64,000 nucleotides of DNA from assembly GCA_963702995.1 (NCBI GenBank), contig OY969783.1, positions 744,001-808,000 of the forward strand. Reading direction: 5' to 3'. The notes under the pieces are model-generated. The model saw only the letters and a program-made list of their open reading frames with translations. It was not told the DNA's origin and searched no databases. The position numbers and the translations under genes were made by a program. This document shows positions 47,681 through 56,167 of the stretch, one piece after another. Position 1 is the first letter of the stretch; each line of letters starts with the position of its first letter. The DNA is from MFD04580-c1 sp963702995 (GTDB taxonomy: Bacteria; Planctomycetota; Phycisphaerae; Tepidisphaerales; Tepidisphaeraceae).

Positions 47681-48676
47681 CTATGACATCGCGGGCTGGG
47701 GCGTGCTTTCGGCGGTGGGGAAGTTCGGCTCCGCGGACCGCAGGCGGCCGGCCCGGGCGATTCGCGCGGCGTGCTCGCCCATCGGCACCACTTCAAACCG
47801 CGCCGACAGCATCGCCAGGACGCGGCTCATCAGGTTCAGCTTCTTCTCCGCCGGCAGGTTCATCGCGGGGAAGAACGACAGGTCTTTCTCGTCCTCACGC
47901 CCCAAAAAGTCCAGCGGATGCAGCAGGATAGACGGCTGAGTCCCGGTCACCCGGCAGAGCAGCAGGGCGATCCGGAAATAGAGCATCGCCACGAAGGTTG
48001 AATAGCAGCTCAGATAAAGGATGTAGCTCGCGTGGATCGGCACCTTGAAAATCGGCATCGTTGTGACGGGGATCTCGGTCAGTTCGCCGGCCTCGGTGCG
48101 CCACTGATAGGGCTTGAGCGGCCGAAACCCTTCGGTGAAGCGGCCGAAGAGCTGCTTGCGGGTCTTCAGCTCCTCCTTGGAGAGGTTGCTGGTCATGAAA
48201 TAGTAGAGCCGCGCGAGCGGGCCGAGGAACGTCGGGAAGGTGCTCGCGTCGTACGCGTAGCCAAGCCGCTTCAGCGTCGCAAGCGTGGCGGCCGAGCAAC
48301 TGAAGCCGGGGCCGCGAAAGCCCGTGGTGCGCTGGCCGGTGACCCGTTCGATCGCGTCCTGGGCGGTGCGCAGTTCGGTTTCGACCTCGGCGTCGCTGTA
48401 GAGATGGAGCCAGGGCTCGTGGCGGTACGAGTGGTTGCCGACTTCATGGCCGGCGGCGGTGATCTGGCGGAGAGCGGCCGCGTTCTTTTCCAGCGCGGCG
48501 TCCTGGCCGACGATGAACCACGTGATCTTCAGTCCGTGTCGCTTCAGCAGTTCCACGACGCGCGGCACCAGGACGTCGAGATAGGAGGGGTAGGCTTCCC
48601 ATCCGGCGTCGCCGTGGGTCTTCATGTAAGACCACTTGTTGTCCAGGTCGAGGCTTAGGCTTGCGACGGGCTTCAT
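47681..48676 (-). CDS. NodB-type polysaccharide deacetylase family protein
   Basis: A 331-aa carbohydrate esterase 4-like protein. LSLDLDNKWS at the N-terminus supplies the Asp of motif 1, GHEVGNHSYRH is the HxxxH zinc motif 2, and TTGFRGPGFSC is motif 3. It overlaps the upstream FAD-dependent oxidoreductase gene by 4 bp (ATGA), indicating translational coupling. It closes the surface-polysaccharide cluster. Likely substrate is an N-acetylated glycan, unproven. Confidence 0.87.
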   Translation of the reverse strand: MKPVASLSLDLDNKWSYMKTHGDAGWEAYPSYLDVLVPRVVELLKRHGLKITWFIVGQDAALEKNAAALRQITAAGHEVGNHSYRHEPWLHLYSDAEVETELRTAQDAIERVTGQRTTGFRGPGFSCSAATLATLKRLGYAYDASTFPTFLGPLARLYYFMTSNLSKEELKTRKQLFGRFTEGFRPLKPYQWRTEAGELTEIPVTTMPIFKVPIHASYILYLSCYSTFVAMLYFRIALLLCRVTGTQPSILLHPLDFLGREDEKDLSFFPAMNLPAEKKLNLMSRVLAMLSARFEVVPMGEHAARIARAGRLRSAEPNFPTAESTPQPAMS

Positions 48677-50061
48677 GCGATGGCCTCCGCCGGGGCTCGC
48701 GCGACGGACGACGCGAGCGGCGGCGATTTCGGAGCGGCCGCCAGAAGGCCCGCGGCCGCCGTGTTGGCGAGTTGAACGGTCTCGTTCACGTTCAGCGTCC
48801 CGTTGACGATGTGCGCCGAGTTGATCACATGCAGGCCGGGAATGCTTGTCGTGGTCGGCGGCAAGTGGCGCGAATAGTCGATCGTTGGGATCGAGAAGAC
48901 CCGGCGCACCCGCGAGACCTGGAACGCGAGCACGTCGCTCGGCGTAAAGTCGGGGTACATCCGCTGGAGCGCGGAGACGAACGTCTGGCGGACCTGTTCG
49001 TCGGTCTGTTCGAACATCGGGTCGGCCGGGTCTACGTATTTGGGAAGATAGACAAGGCAGTTGCCGCCGAATTCGCTCCGGTCCACCAGGGCGGTCATCT
49101 CAATCACGGCCGTGAAGGGCACCCACCCGTCAATCAGGTTGGTGACGTAATAGCCGGCCAGCGACCTTTTCAGCAGGACCGACGCGCAGACAATCCCCTG
49201 GTAGCGCACGCCCGTCAGGGCGGCCCGCTCCGCGTCGCCAAGGCTTGGGCAGAGCTGGGCGGCCGTCGCCGCCGGAGCGGTCACGACGACCTGATCAAAC
49301 GACGCCCGCTCTCCCCCGGCGAGTCGCACTTCGATCGACCCGTCCGCTTGCGGCTCGATCACCCGGGCGGCGGCGCCCGTACGGACCTCCACGCCTTCGG
49401 CGGCCAGTCGCTCGCCGAAGCGGCTTAGCATCCGCCCGTACCCGCCGGGCAAATAGCCGAACATCTCTTTCTTCAGCCCGCTGCGCCGCGCCGCGTACAT
49501 CCGCGCGATGATCGACCAGATGAACGCCGCCGACGCGTGGACATAATTCTCGCCGAGCTTGGCCCGCAACAGCGGCTTCCACATCTTCTCGAAGACGTTG
49601 CGGCCGGAGAGCTTCGTGAGCCACTCGGCCACGCCGATCCGCTCGAGCCGCCGCCAATCCTTGAGCTTTGAGGCGTAGAAGATCGTCCCGCCGAGGCGGA
49701 ACTTGTCGATCAGCGAAAGGGGCGGGAACTTGAGGAACTCGACCGAGTTCGACATCGAGTAGAGCCGGCCCTCCATGAAGAAGCCGGTGCGGGTCTCGAC
49801 CCACTTCATGTCGTCATCCAGCGCAAGCTCCCGAAGCAGATCGCGCAGATGCGAGTCGGACAGCAGGGTGACGTGGTAGTGCCGGTCCCAGGTGATGCCA
49901 TTGAGGGCCCAGGCGCTGGCGAGGCCGCCGATTTCGGGCGCAGCCTCGAAGAGGGTGACGCGCTGCCCGCCCCGAGCCAGGCGATGGGCCAGCGTAAGGC
50001 CCAGCATGCCGCCGCCGAGGATCGCCCAGGATTGTGGCGGAGTAGGGGTCAAGGTCGTCAT
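48673..50061 (-). CDS. FAD-dependent oxidoreductase (NAD_binding_8 / amine-oxidase-like)
   Basis: A 462-aa flavoprotein. The dinucleotide-binding motif AILGGGMLGLTLAHRLARGG is at the N-terminus with FEAAPEIGGLASAW. The middle includes WRRLERIGVAEWLTKLSG and FGYLPGGYGRMLSRF, and the C-terminus has GLHVINSAHIVNGTLNVNE. Such proteins recur in polysaccharide clusters with UDP-galactopyranose-mutase-like or desaturase-like folds; the reaction is unknown. The ATG at 50061 removes a five-residue non-family extension. It overlaps the deacetylase gene. Confidence 0.82.
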   Translation of the reverse strand: MTTLTPTPPQSWAILGGGMLGLTLAHRLARGGQRVTLFEAAPEIGGLASAWALNGITWDRHYHVTLLSDSHLRDLLRELALDDDMKWVETRTGFFMEGRLYSMSNSVEFLKFPPLSLIDKFRLGGTIFYASKLKDWRRLERIGVAEWLTKLSGRNVFEKMWKPLLRAKLGENYVHASAAFIWSIIARMYAARRSGLKKEMFGYLPGGYGRMLSRFGERLAAEGVEVRTGAAARVIEPQADGSIEVRLAGGERASFDQVVVTAPAATAAQLCPSLGDAERAALTGVRYQGIVCASVLLKRSLAGYYVTNLIDGWVPFTAVIEMTALVDRSEFGGNCLVYLPKYVDPADPMFEQTDEQVRQTFVSALQRMYPDFTPSDVLAFQVSRVRRVFSIPTIDYSRHLPPTTTSIPGLHVINSAHIVNGTLNVNETVQLANTAAAGLLAAAPKSPPLASSVARAPAEAIA

Positions 50062-50164
50062 TCTTCCAGCGTACAAGAATCAATCAAATGCCGACCGATC
50101 GCAAACCGATCCCCAACGAGCCGCGACGGCCAGGGAGCCGGGCCCGCCGCAGGCGGGCATCAGT

Positions 50165-50259
50165 TGTTCATCGAATGACTGTGTCGCCGGGACCGGCCGC
50201 CGTCCGAGCCCAGACAAGCCGCGACCTATATCTGTTCGTCGAATGACTCGGTCGCCGGG
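50165..50259. repeat. 27-bp imperfect direct repeat
   Basis: Two copies of tgttcRtcgaatgact, continuing to gtcgccggg, start at 50165 and 50233 with a 68-bp period and few mismatches. They lie in the 245-bp gap between the FAD oxidoreductase gene and the acetyltransferase gene. Function unknown. Confidence 0.7.
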
Positions 50260-50306
50260 TACGGCGACTGCCCGCTCCCTTACTCGTTGGGCCCGCGGTT
50301 GACGGA

Positions 50307-51065
50307 TCAGGGCGGCGTCAGTTCGGTGACAGTCTGGCCGTCGATCGTGTAGCGGAGGCCGCAGGCGACGCACTTGATGTCGGCGGGGGCCTCTTCGCCA
50401 AAGCGCGTGAGAAGCTGGCCGCAGCGGCACACGCAGCCGACGCTCCGGGCCGGATGCCCGATGACCAGGTGGAAATCGGGGACCGACTTGGTCACCAAAG
50501 ACCCCATCCCGACCATCGCCCAGCGGCCGATGGACAGGTCATTGCCGATCGTGCAGCCCGCGCCGATCGTCGCTCCTTCGCGAACCAGCGTCGGGAGCGT
50601 GTGCTCATCCGGGTCGCTGGGGCGGAGGCGCTTCAGGTCCACCGTCGTGGCGCGGGGGAACCGGTCGTTGGTGAAGATCGTCCCCGCGCTGATCATCACG
50701 CCGTCTTCTATCGTGACGGCGTTACAGATGTACACGAACGCGTTGATCTTCACCCGGTCGCCGATGCGGGCCCCATAGGCGATGTACGTCTTCTCGCCGA
50801 CGATGCACTCCCGCCCGATCGTCGTCGAGTGGCGAATGTGGACGTTGTCCCAGACGCTGGTGCCGTCGCCGATCCTGACGCCGGCCTCCACCAGGGCGGT
50901 CGGGTGGAGGCGCGGCGGCTTGAGAGCGGGGAACGCCGCGGCGCCGTCGCTCGGCGACGCGGCGTTGTCGGTCGTCGGGGCAATGTCGGCCGTCGGGGCG
51001 CTTCCGGTCAGCGCGGTGCTTCCGGTGGTCGCGGTGCTTTCGGCCGTCGTCACCGCCTGGTTCAC
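50307..51065 (-). CDS. Left-handed beta-helix N-acetyltransferase, WbpD-like
   Basis: A 252-aa hexapeptide-repeat acetyltransferase. Repeats run from VEAGVRIGDGTSVWDNVHIR through NAFVYICNAVTIEDGVMISA to GATIGAGCTIGNDLSIGRW, with TNDRFPRA as in WbpD/WlbB enzymes that acetylate the 3-amino group of a UDP-amino-uronic acid. Two unusual parts: a Thr/Ala-rich N-terminal extension of about 50 residues, and a zinc-ribbon-like tail (CVCRCGQ, CVACGLRY). The GTG start overlaps the upstream dehydrogenase stop (GTGA), implying coupling. Role in the Wbp pathway is inferred from neighbours. Confidence 0.83.
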   Translation of the reverse strand: MNQAVTTAESTATTGSTALTGSAPTADIAPTTDNAASPSDGAAAFPALKPPRLHPTALVEAGVRIGDGTSVWDNVHIRHSTTIGRECIVGEKTYIAYGARIGDRVKINAFVYICNAVTIEDGVMISAGTIFTNDRFPRATTVDLKRLRPSDPDEHTLPTLVREGATIGAGCTIGNDLSIGRWAMVGMGSLVTKSVPDFHLVIGHPARSVGCVCRCGQLLTRFGEEAPADIKCVACGLRYTIDGQTVTELTPP

Positions 51066-52074
51066 GCCGCCTCCTTCGGAAGCTTTGCGGCGCCGTTCAC
51101 GGCGACCCAGTTCTGCTGGTGAAGCGAAGCGTAGGCCGCCTCAATGACCTGTACGCTGGCCAGCGCGTCGTCGGCGGTGATGAGCAGCTTCTCCTCGCCG
51201 CGGATGCAGCGGGCGAAGTTCTCGATCTGGCTGCGGAACGCCTGCACCTTGTTGTACCCCTTGCCAAAGACCACCCATTCGCGGCTGGCCGACTGGCGAT
51301 ACTTCGATTCCTTCCACCCGACGCTGATCGAGCCGTTGGAGCCGTAGATGTTGATGTAGCTGTCCAGCTCCTTGTTGATGCTCCACGACAGGTCTACGTT
51401 CCCCATTACGCCGCCGGTGCTGCGGACGAACAAGCGCACGGTGTCTTCCACCGGCAGGCCCTGGATGCGCTTGCCTTCGACGACCTGCACCTCGGCGATC
51501 GGGCCAGGAAGTAGCGCATGATGTCGATGCTGTGCGCCCCGTTGTCGATCAGGACGCCGCCGCCGCTGACCTTCGGGTTGCTGTTCCACCGGGCGGCCAT
51601 GTCCACCCGCGCCGTGAACGCGTTTTCGAACAGGACGATCTCGCCGAGGATGCCGCTGGCGACAATGCTTTTGGCGCGGATGACGTCGTCCACATAGCGG
51701 AACTTGGAGCCCATGGTCAGCGTCGCCCCGCTCTTGCGGGCGGCGTCGAGCATATGGGCGGCCCCGGCGGAGTCGATGGCCAGGGGCTTCTCACACAGGA
51801 CATTGGTGCCCCGACCCAAAAAGTAGGCGCTGATGTCCGGGTGCGTCACCGGCGGCGTGCAGACGATGACGGCGTCAAACGTCTCGGCCTCGGCCATCGC
51901 CGTGTGGCTCTCGTAGCTGGGGCACTTGAAGCCCTGCGCGAGCGCCTTGGCGGCCTCCGGGCGGACATCGGCCACCGCGACGAGCTGCGCGCTGGCGCAC
52001 GCTTCGAACGCCTGTGCGTAGCTCTGCGAGATCGCCCCGGCGCCCACCATTGCGAATCGAACCTTGTCGCTCAT
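51062..52074 (-). CDS. Gfo/Idh/MocA sugar dehydrogenase, WbpB-like; one frame break
   Basis: About 337 aa across a break. MSDKVRFAMVGAGAISQSYA starts the Rossmann domain; VIVCTPPVTHPD and NVLCEKPLAID follow (EKP catalytic Lys). GGGVLIDNGAHSIDIMRYFL leads into the break near 51505, and the other frame continues GPIAEVQVVEGKRIQGLPVE to the end. WbpB-like enzymes oxidise C3 of UDP-GlcNAcA so that an aminotransferase can act. The assignment rests on the adjacent acetyltransferase, aminotransferase and epimerase genes. The ATG at 52074 puts the motif at the N-terminus. Confidence 0.82.
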
Positions 52075-52221
52075 AGTCTTCCCTCTTACCCCGATTGCCG
52101 GCCGCACCCTCACCGATACGGCCAGCCCCACTGTCGGTCGAACGTCAGCGGCTTCGATCCAGGGCCTGTCTCCACGCCCCGGGTCGAACCCGAAAAAAGG
52201 TCGGTCATCAGCCCGCGGCCG

Positions 52222-53469
52222 TTAGGCCTTGGTCAACTGGCTGGCCGCGTCGCGGATCGACTCGGCGATGTAGGCCAGGTGCTCGTCGGTGTACTTTTCG
52301 TTCCACGGCAGGACCAGCACGCCTTCGAGGGCGGCGAAGGTGCCCGGGAACTTGTCGCGTGCGTAATCGACCGCTTCGGGCCGCGCCAGCGTGAAGGGCC
52401 AGCGGCTTTCGCCGAAGGTCCTCTGCTTGGCGATGACGTCGCAGGCGAACGCCGGCTTCTGGATGTAGCGCGGGGCGGAGGCGATCCCCTTTGCCTTGAG
52501 GAGCTTGGCAAGCTCGACCGGGCCGCCGGGGAACACGTTCTTGTCAACCCGCAGGCAGTACTTCCACCAGGTGCAGACGTCGCCGCTATGGACGAGCGGC
52601 GTCTCAATGCCGGGCATGCCCTGGAGCATGGCGGTGAGCTTGTCGGCCATCGCGCCTCGGTGGGCGGCGACGCCGGCGAGCTTGGGCAACTGGGCGACCG
52701 CGACCGCGCCCTGGAGCTCGGTCATGCGGTAGTTCAGCGCGATGAAGTAATGGTCCGGGTTTGGGTCGCCGTAGCCCCAGGCCTTGTTGATGAACAGGAA
52801 GATGCGGCGGGCGATGGCCGGGTCGTTGGTGGTGCAGATGCCCCCTTCGCCCGTGGTGATGTGCTTGCCCTGCTGGAGGCTGAAGCAGCCGACCGCGCCG
52901 AACGACCCCACGAACTTGCCGTGGTGCGTCGCCATGAACGCCTGGGCGGCGTCCTCGATCACCGGGATGTTGTGCTTGTTGGCCAGCGCCATGATGGCGG
53001 TCATGTCGCACGGGTTGCCGAACAGGTGCGTGACGACGATCGCCTTGGTCCTGGGGCTGATCCGGGCCGCGATCGCCTCGGCGGTCACGTTGTATGTGCG
53101 CGGGTCAACGTCGCAGAAGACCGGGATCGCGCCCTGGTACAGGATCGGGGTCAGCGCGCCCATGTCGGTGATCGACGTGGTGATGACTTCGTCGCCCGGC
53201 TCGGGGTTGATGGCGGCCAGGGCGCAATGCACGGCGGCCGATCCGCTCGAGCAGGCGTAGGCATACTTCACGCCCAGCAGGTCGGCGAACTTCTTCTCCA
53301 GCGTCTTGACGAAGTCGCCCTTGGTGCTGGTCAGCGTGCCGGTGCGGATCACCGCTGTCAGCGCCGCGATCTCCTCGTCGCCCAGGGTGCGACCCGTCGC
53401 GTCCTGGTCGGACGGGAGGGTCATGAGCTTCTTGGCCGGCGGAGGAGGCGTCAGGGTTCCGGATGTCAT
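52222..53469 (-). CDS. DegT/DnrJ/EryC1-family PLP aminotransferase
   Basis: A 415-aa sugar aminotransferase. AYACSSGSAAVHCALAAI and TSITDMGALTPILYQGAIPV precede the PLP region IEDAAQAFMATHHGKFVG and CFSLQQGKHITTGEGG, whose Lys forms the Schiff base. That QQGKH form differs from the SFHPVKNITTAEGG-type sequence I would expect in a classical WbpE, so the amino-acceptor sugar is uncertain. The ATG at 53469 lies 8 bp after the glycosyltransferase stop. In cluster context it could transaminate the 3-keto uronic acid made by the WbpB-like enzyme. Confidence 0.88.
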   Translation of the reverse strand: MTSGTLTPPPPAKKLMTLPSDQDATGRTLGDEEIAALTAVIRTGTLTSTKGDFVKTLEKKFADLLGVKYAYACSSGSAAVHCALAAINPEPGDEVITTSITDMGALTPILYQGAIPVFCDVDPRTYNVTAEAIAARISPRTKAIVVTHLFGNPCDMTAIMALANKHNIPVIEDAAQAFMATHHGKFVGSFGAVGCFSLQQGKHITTGEGGICTTNDPAIARRIFLFINKAWGYGDPNPDHYFIALNYRMTELQGAVAVAQLPKLAGVAAHRGAMADKLTAMLQGMPGIETPLVHSGDVCTWWKYCLRVDKNVFPGGPVELAKLLKAKGIASAPRYIQKPAFACDVIAKQRTFGESRWPFTLARPEAVDYARDKFPGTFAALEGVLVLPWNEKYTDEHLAYIAESIRDAASQLTKA

Positions 53470-53477
53470 AGTGGTCG

Positions 53478-54665
53478 TCACTTTCTTCCCTCTCTGCTTG
53501 ATCGGTACGTCGTGGTGCCCAGATGAAACATCTGCTCGAAATAGCACTTGTTCTGTAATGAGATCAGCCCGCACGAGAGCAACTGAACGGCCGCCAGGAG
53601 GCTTAGCCCGCCGATGACGAACGTGTGCGGCGACTGGCGCCAGGCCGCGGCGATCCCGCGAGCCATGATCGTGTCGATCGCCATCCACAGCGCGCACCAG
53701 AAGAACAGCGCCAGCGCCATCAGGCCGGGGACCAGGAAGAACAGGATCGGCCGATAGAGGAACCCCGACACCAGCAGCGTCGCGAAGTACCGCGCCACCC
53801 GCATGCTGGAGCGGCGGGGAGGCGTGCCGTCGGTCGGCTCGGGGATGTTCCATCGCAGCGTCGCGGGGATCTCTTCGATCCGCGCCCGAAGGACCATCGC
53901 CTTGTAGAGGATCTCGCTGTTGACTTCCATTCCCATGGAGTAGAAGTCCAGCGTGCGGAGGAACTTCGCGTCGTAAGCCCGCACCATCCCGGTCAGCGTC
54001 TTGACGCGGCCGTGCGCCGCGATCGACAGGAACCGGTTCGCGCCGACGCTCAGCCACTTGCGGAACGCCGGCACGTTCTCGACCGCGCCCCCCGCCAGGT
54101 AGGGGGAGGCGATCACGATCTTCGCGTGCGATTCGTGGAGCTTGTCGAGCAGCCGCTCGATGTGCTCCGGGGCGTAACTCAGGTCCATGTCCAGCGTGAC
54201 GATGTACTCGCCCCGGCACTGGTTGAAAGCGAACTTCAGCGCCTGCCCCAGGCCGAAGTTCACCATGTGATCGAAGACGAAGACGTTGGGGTGATCGGCG
54301 GCGAAGGCCTTGGCCAGGGCGCTGGTTTCGTCGCGGCTGCCGTCATTGGCGACGACGATCTCCCAGTCGTACTTGTGCTCAAGCGTCGCCATGTAGCGGC
54401 AGAGTGTCCCCAGGCTCTGGCGGACGACGGCCGCCTCGTTATAGGCGGGGAGCACGAGCGAGACGAGCGGCCGTCGCGGCGCACAGGCCGAGGCCCTCCG
54501 CGGCGGCGTCCGAATAGGCCGAGCGGTCCGGCGGCGCGGCGCCCGGTCATCGGGGGCGCCGTTGCGGCCGGGGCTCGCGCCGGCTGACGGCGCGTGCGGC
54601 CGCGGCGGCTCGCCCGCGGGCTCGGTGGATCGTTCCAGGAGGATGTTCTGGTCTTCGACGCCCAT
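53478..54665 (-). CDS. Family 2 glycosyltransferase, DPM1-like with C-terminal membrane helices
   Basis: About 395 aa. A Pro/Arg-rich N-terminus precedes the GT-A core: VSLVLPAYNEAAVVRQSLGT, EIVVANDGSRDETSALA and the DxD motif in VTLDMDLSYAPEHIERLL. Two hydrophobic spans near the C-terminus (LFFLVPGLMALALFFWCALW; GLSLLAAVQLLSCGLI) suggest polyprenyl-phosphate-linked substrates. The ATG at 54665 is 5 bp past the epimerase stop codon. It probably transfers a sugar to a lipid carrier during surface-glycan assembly. Confidence 0.85.
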   Translation of the reverse strand: MGVEDQNILLERSTEPAGEPPRPHAPSAGASPGRNGAPDDRAPRRRTARPIRTPPRRASACAPRRPLVSLVLPAYNEAAVVRQSLGTLCRYMATLEHKYDWEIVVANDGSRDETSALAKAFAADHPNVFVFDHMVNFGLGQALKFAFNQCRGEYIVTLDMDLSYAPEHIERLLDKLHESHAKIVIASPYLAGGAVENVPAFRKWLSVGANRFLSIAAHGRVKTLTGMVRAYDAKFLRTLDFYSMGMEVNSEILYKAMVLRARIEEIPATLRWNIPEPTDGTPPRRSSMRVARYFATLLVSGFLYRPILFFLVPGLMALALFFWCALWMAIDTIMARGIAAAWRQSPHTFVIGGLSLLAAVQLLSCGLISLQNKCYFEQMFHLGTTTYRSSREGRK

Positions 54666-54670
54666 GTACT

Positions 54671-55867
54671 TCACGCAAATACGGCCCCGACGTGCCGCCC
54701 CGCGTCGTCCCGCGCCGCAACGGGCCCGCCGAGTGAGCGGGCGATCGCGTGCGCGATCTTCCTGGAAGCGTGCCCATCCCCGAACGGGTTCTCCACCGCC
54801 CCGACACTGTGGGCCCAACTGGTCGGCCGGCAAGCCTCGCGCAGCGCGGCCGCAAGCGCGGCCGGTGAAGGCACCAGCCGCGCGCAGCCTGATTCAACCG
54901 CCTCAGGGCGTTCGGTGTTCTCCCGCAGGATCAGCAGCGGCTTGCCCAGCGACGGCGCCTCTTCCTGGACTCCACCCGAGTCCGAAACGATCAGCCAAGC
55001 GCGGGACATCATCGCAACGAACTGCTCGTAGTCCAGCGGGGGCGTTAAGTGGATCCGGTCGCACCCTCCGAGGATCGCCTTCGCCGGCCCGGTCACCGAA
55101 GGGTTCGGGTGAACGGGGAAGATGAGGGCAACGTCGGGCGTCGATTGGACGAAATCCTTGAGGGCACGCAGGTTGTCGCCCATCCGGTCGCCGAAGCTTT
55201 CGCGGCGGTGGGTCGTGAGCAGGATGCGGCGCAGCCCTTTGGTGCGGGCCAGCGCTTCGCCGGCCGCCCCGGTGGGGGAGGCGGCGGCCGCCGTCCGCTT
55301 GAGCGCGTCCACGACCGGGTTGCCGGTCAGGTAGATCGAAGCCGCATCCACGCCTTCGGCGAGCAGCGTGCGGCGATTGGGCTCTGTCGCGGCGAAATGA
55401 TGCGTCGCGACCCGGGTGATCAGCCGCCGGTTCATCTCTTCGGGGAAAGGGCTGTTTCGATCGCCGCTGCGAAGGCCCGCCTCGACATGCCCGACCGGGA
55501 TCCGCCGGTGAAACGCGGCGAGCGCTCCGGCGAGCGCGGTCGTGGTGTCTCCCTGCACGATCACCATGTCCGGCTTTTCGGCGACCAGGATCGGGTCGAG
55601 GGCGGCCAGGACGCGGGCGTGCAGACTGCTTAGGGTCTGGTTCGGCTGCATGACCTGAAGGTCATGGTCCAGCCGGAGACCGAACGCCTTGATGAGCGGG
55701 TGCAGCAGGTCCGTGTGCTGCGAAGACGACACGTTCACGGTGATGAACGATTCCGGCATCTCCTCCAGCGCCCCGATGACCATGGCAAGCTTGATCACCT
55801 CGGGCCTGGTCCCGAAGAGGGTCAGGATCTTCCTGGGGCGCGATGAATCGCCGACTACCAAACTCAT
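54671..55867 (-). CDS. UDP-GlcNAc 2-epimerase family protein (WecB/WbpI-like)
   Basis: A 398-aa non-hydrolysing UDP-sugar 2-epimerase. Signatures: LTLFGTRPEVIKLAMVI, VIVQGDTTTALAGALAAF, VGHVEAGLRSGDRNSPFPEE, LLTTHRRESFGDRM and VSDSGGVQEEAPSLGKP. WecB makes UDP-ManNAc; WbpI makes the 2-epimer of the diacetamido uronic acid. The neighbouring WbpB-, WbpD- and DegT-like genes make the latter attractive, but sequence alone does not decide. It heads the tightly packed minus-strand run after a 300-bp gap. Confidence 0.9.
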   Translation of the reverse strand: MSLVVGDSSRPRKILTLFGTRPEVIKLAMVIGALEEMPESFITVNVSSSQHTDLLHPLIKAFGLRLDHDLQVMQPNQTLSSLHARVLAALDPILVAEKPDMVIVQGDTTTALAGALAAFHRRIPVGHVEAGLRSGDRNSPFPEEMNRRLITRVATHHFAATEPNRRTLLAEGVDAASIYLTGNPVVDALKRTAAAASPTGAAGEALARTKGLRRILLTTHRRESFGDRMGDNLRALKDFVQSTPDVALIFPVHPNPSVTGPAKAILGGCDRIHLTPPLDYEQFVAMMSRAWLIVSDSGGVQEEAPSLGKPLLILRENTERPEAVESGCARLVPSPAALAAALREACRPTSWAHSVGAVENPFGDGHASRKIAHAIARSLGGPVAARDDAGRHVGAVFA

Positions 55868-56167
55868 TTGTAATGGTCCCCGAACAAGGCACGACGACGC
55901 GTTCGACAGAAGGCGTCAATACCTACCGTGCCCGCAATCGAATCGGCTGATTTCAGACGGCAGTGAAGGGAAGTCTGGACAGAAACCGCCCGGCGGCCCC
56001 GCGCAGGCACGCAGGCAATCCCTCGCCAGCGGCGCGTGCCGTAGATTCCCTAAGTTGAGCTTCCGGATCGGCCGCCGCACCCCCCAAGGCCAAGCGGCAC
56101 GCACTTTTTCCGCACCCACTGCGGACCCAATGCTTATACCAGATACTGTCGCCCAGGACACATAAAC
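55868..56167. promoter_or_regulatory. Likely promoter region of the polysaccharide run
   Basis: A 300-bp gap between the membrane protein stop and the epimerase start; the epimerase run is tightly packed after it, so its promoter is likely here. No ops-type element or clear -35/-10 pair was recognised. Confidence 0.3.

Noticed and set aside
55868..56167. ops/JUMPstart antitermination element before the polysaccharide run
   Set aside because: No GGCGGTAG core was found on either strand in this gap.
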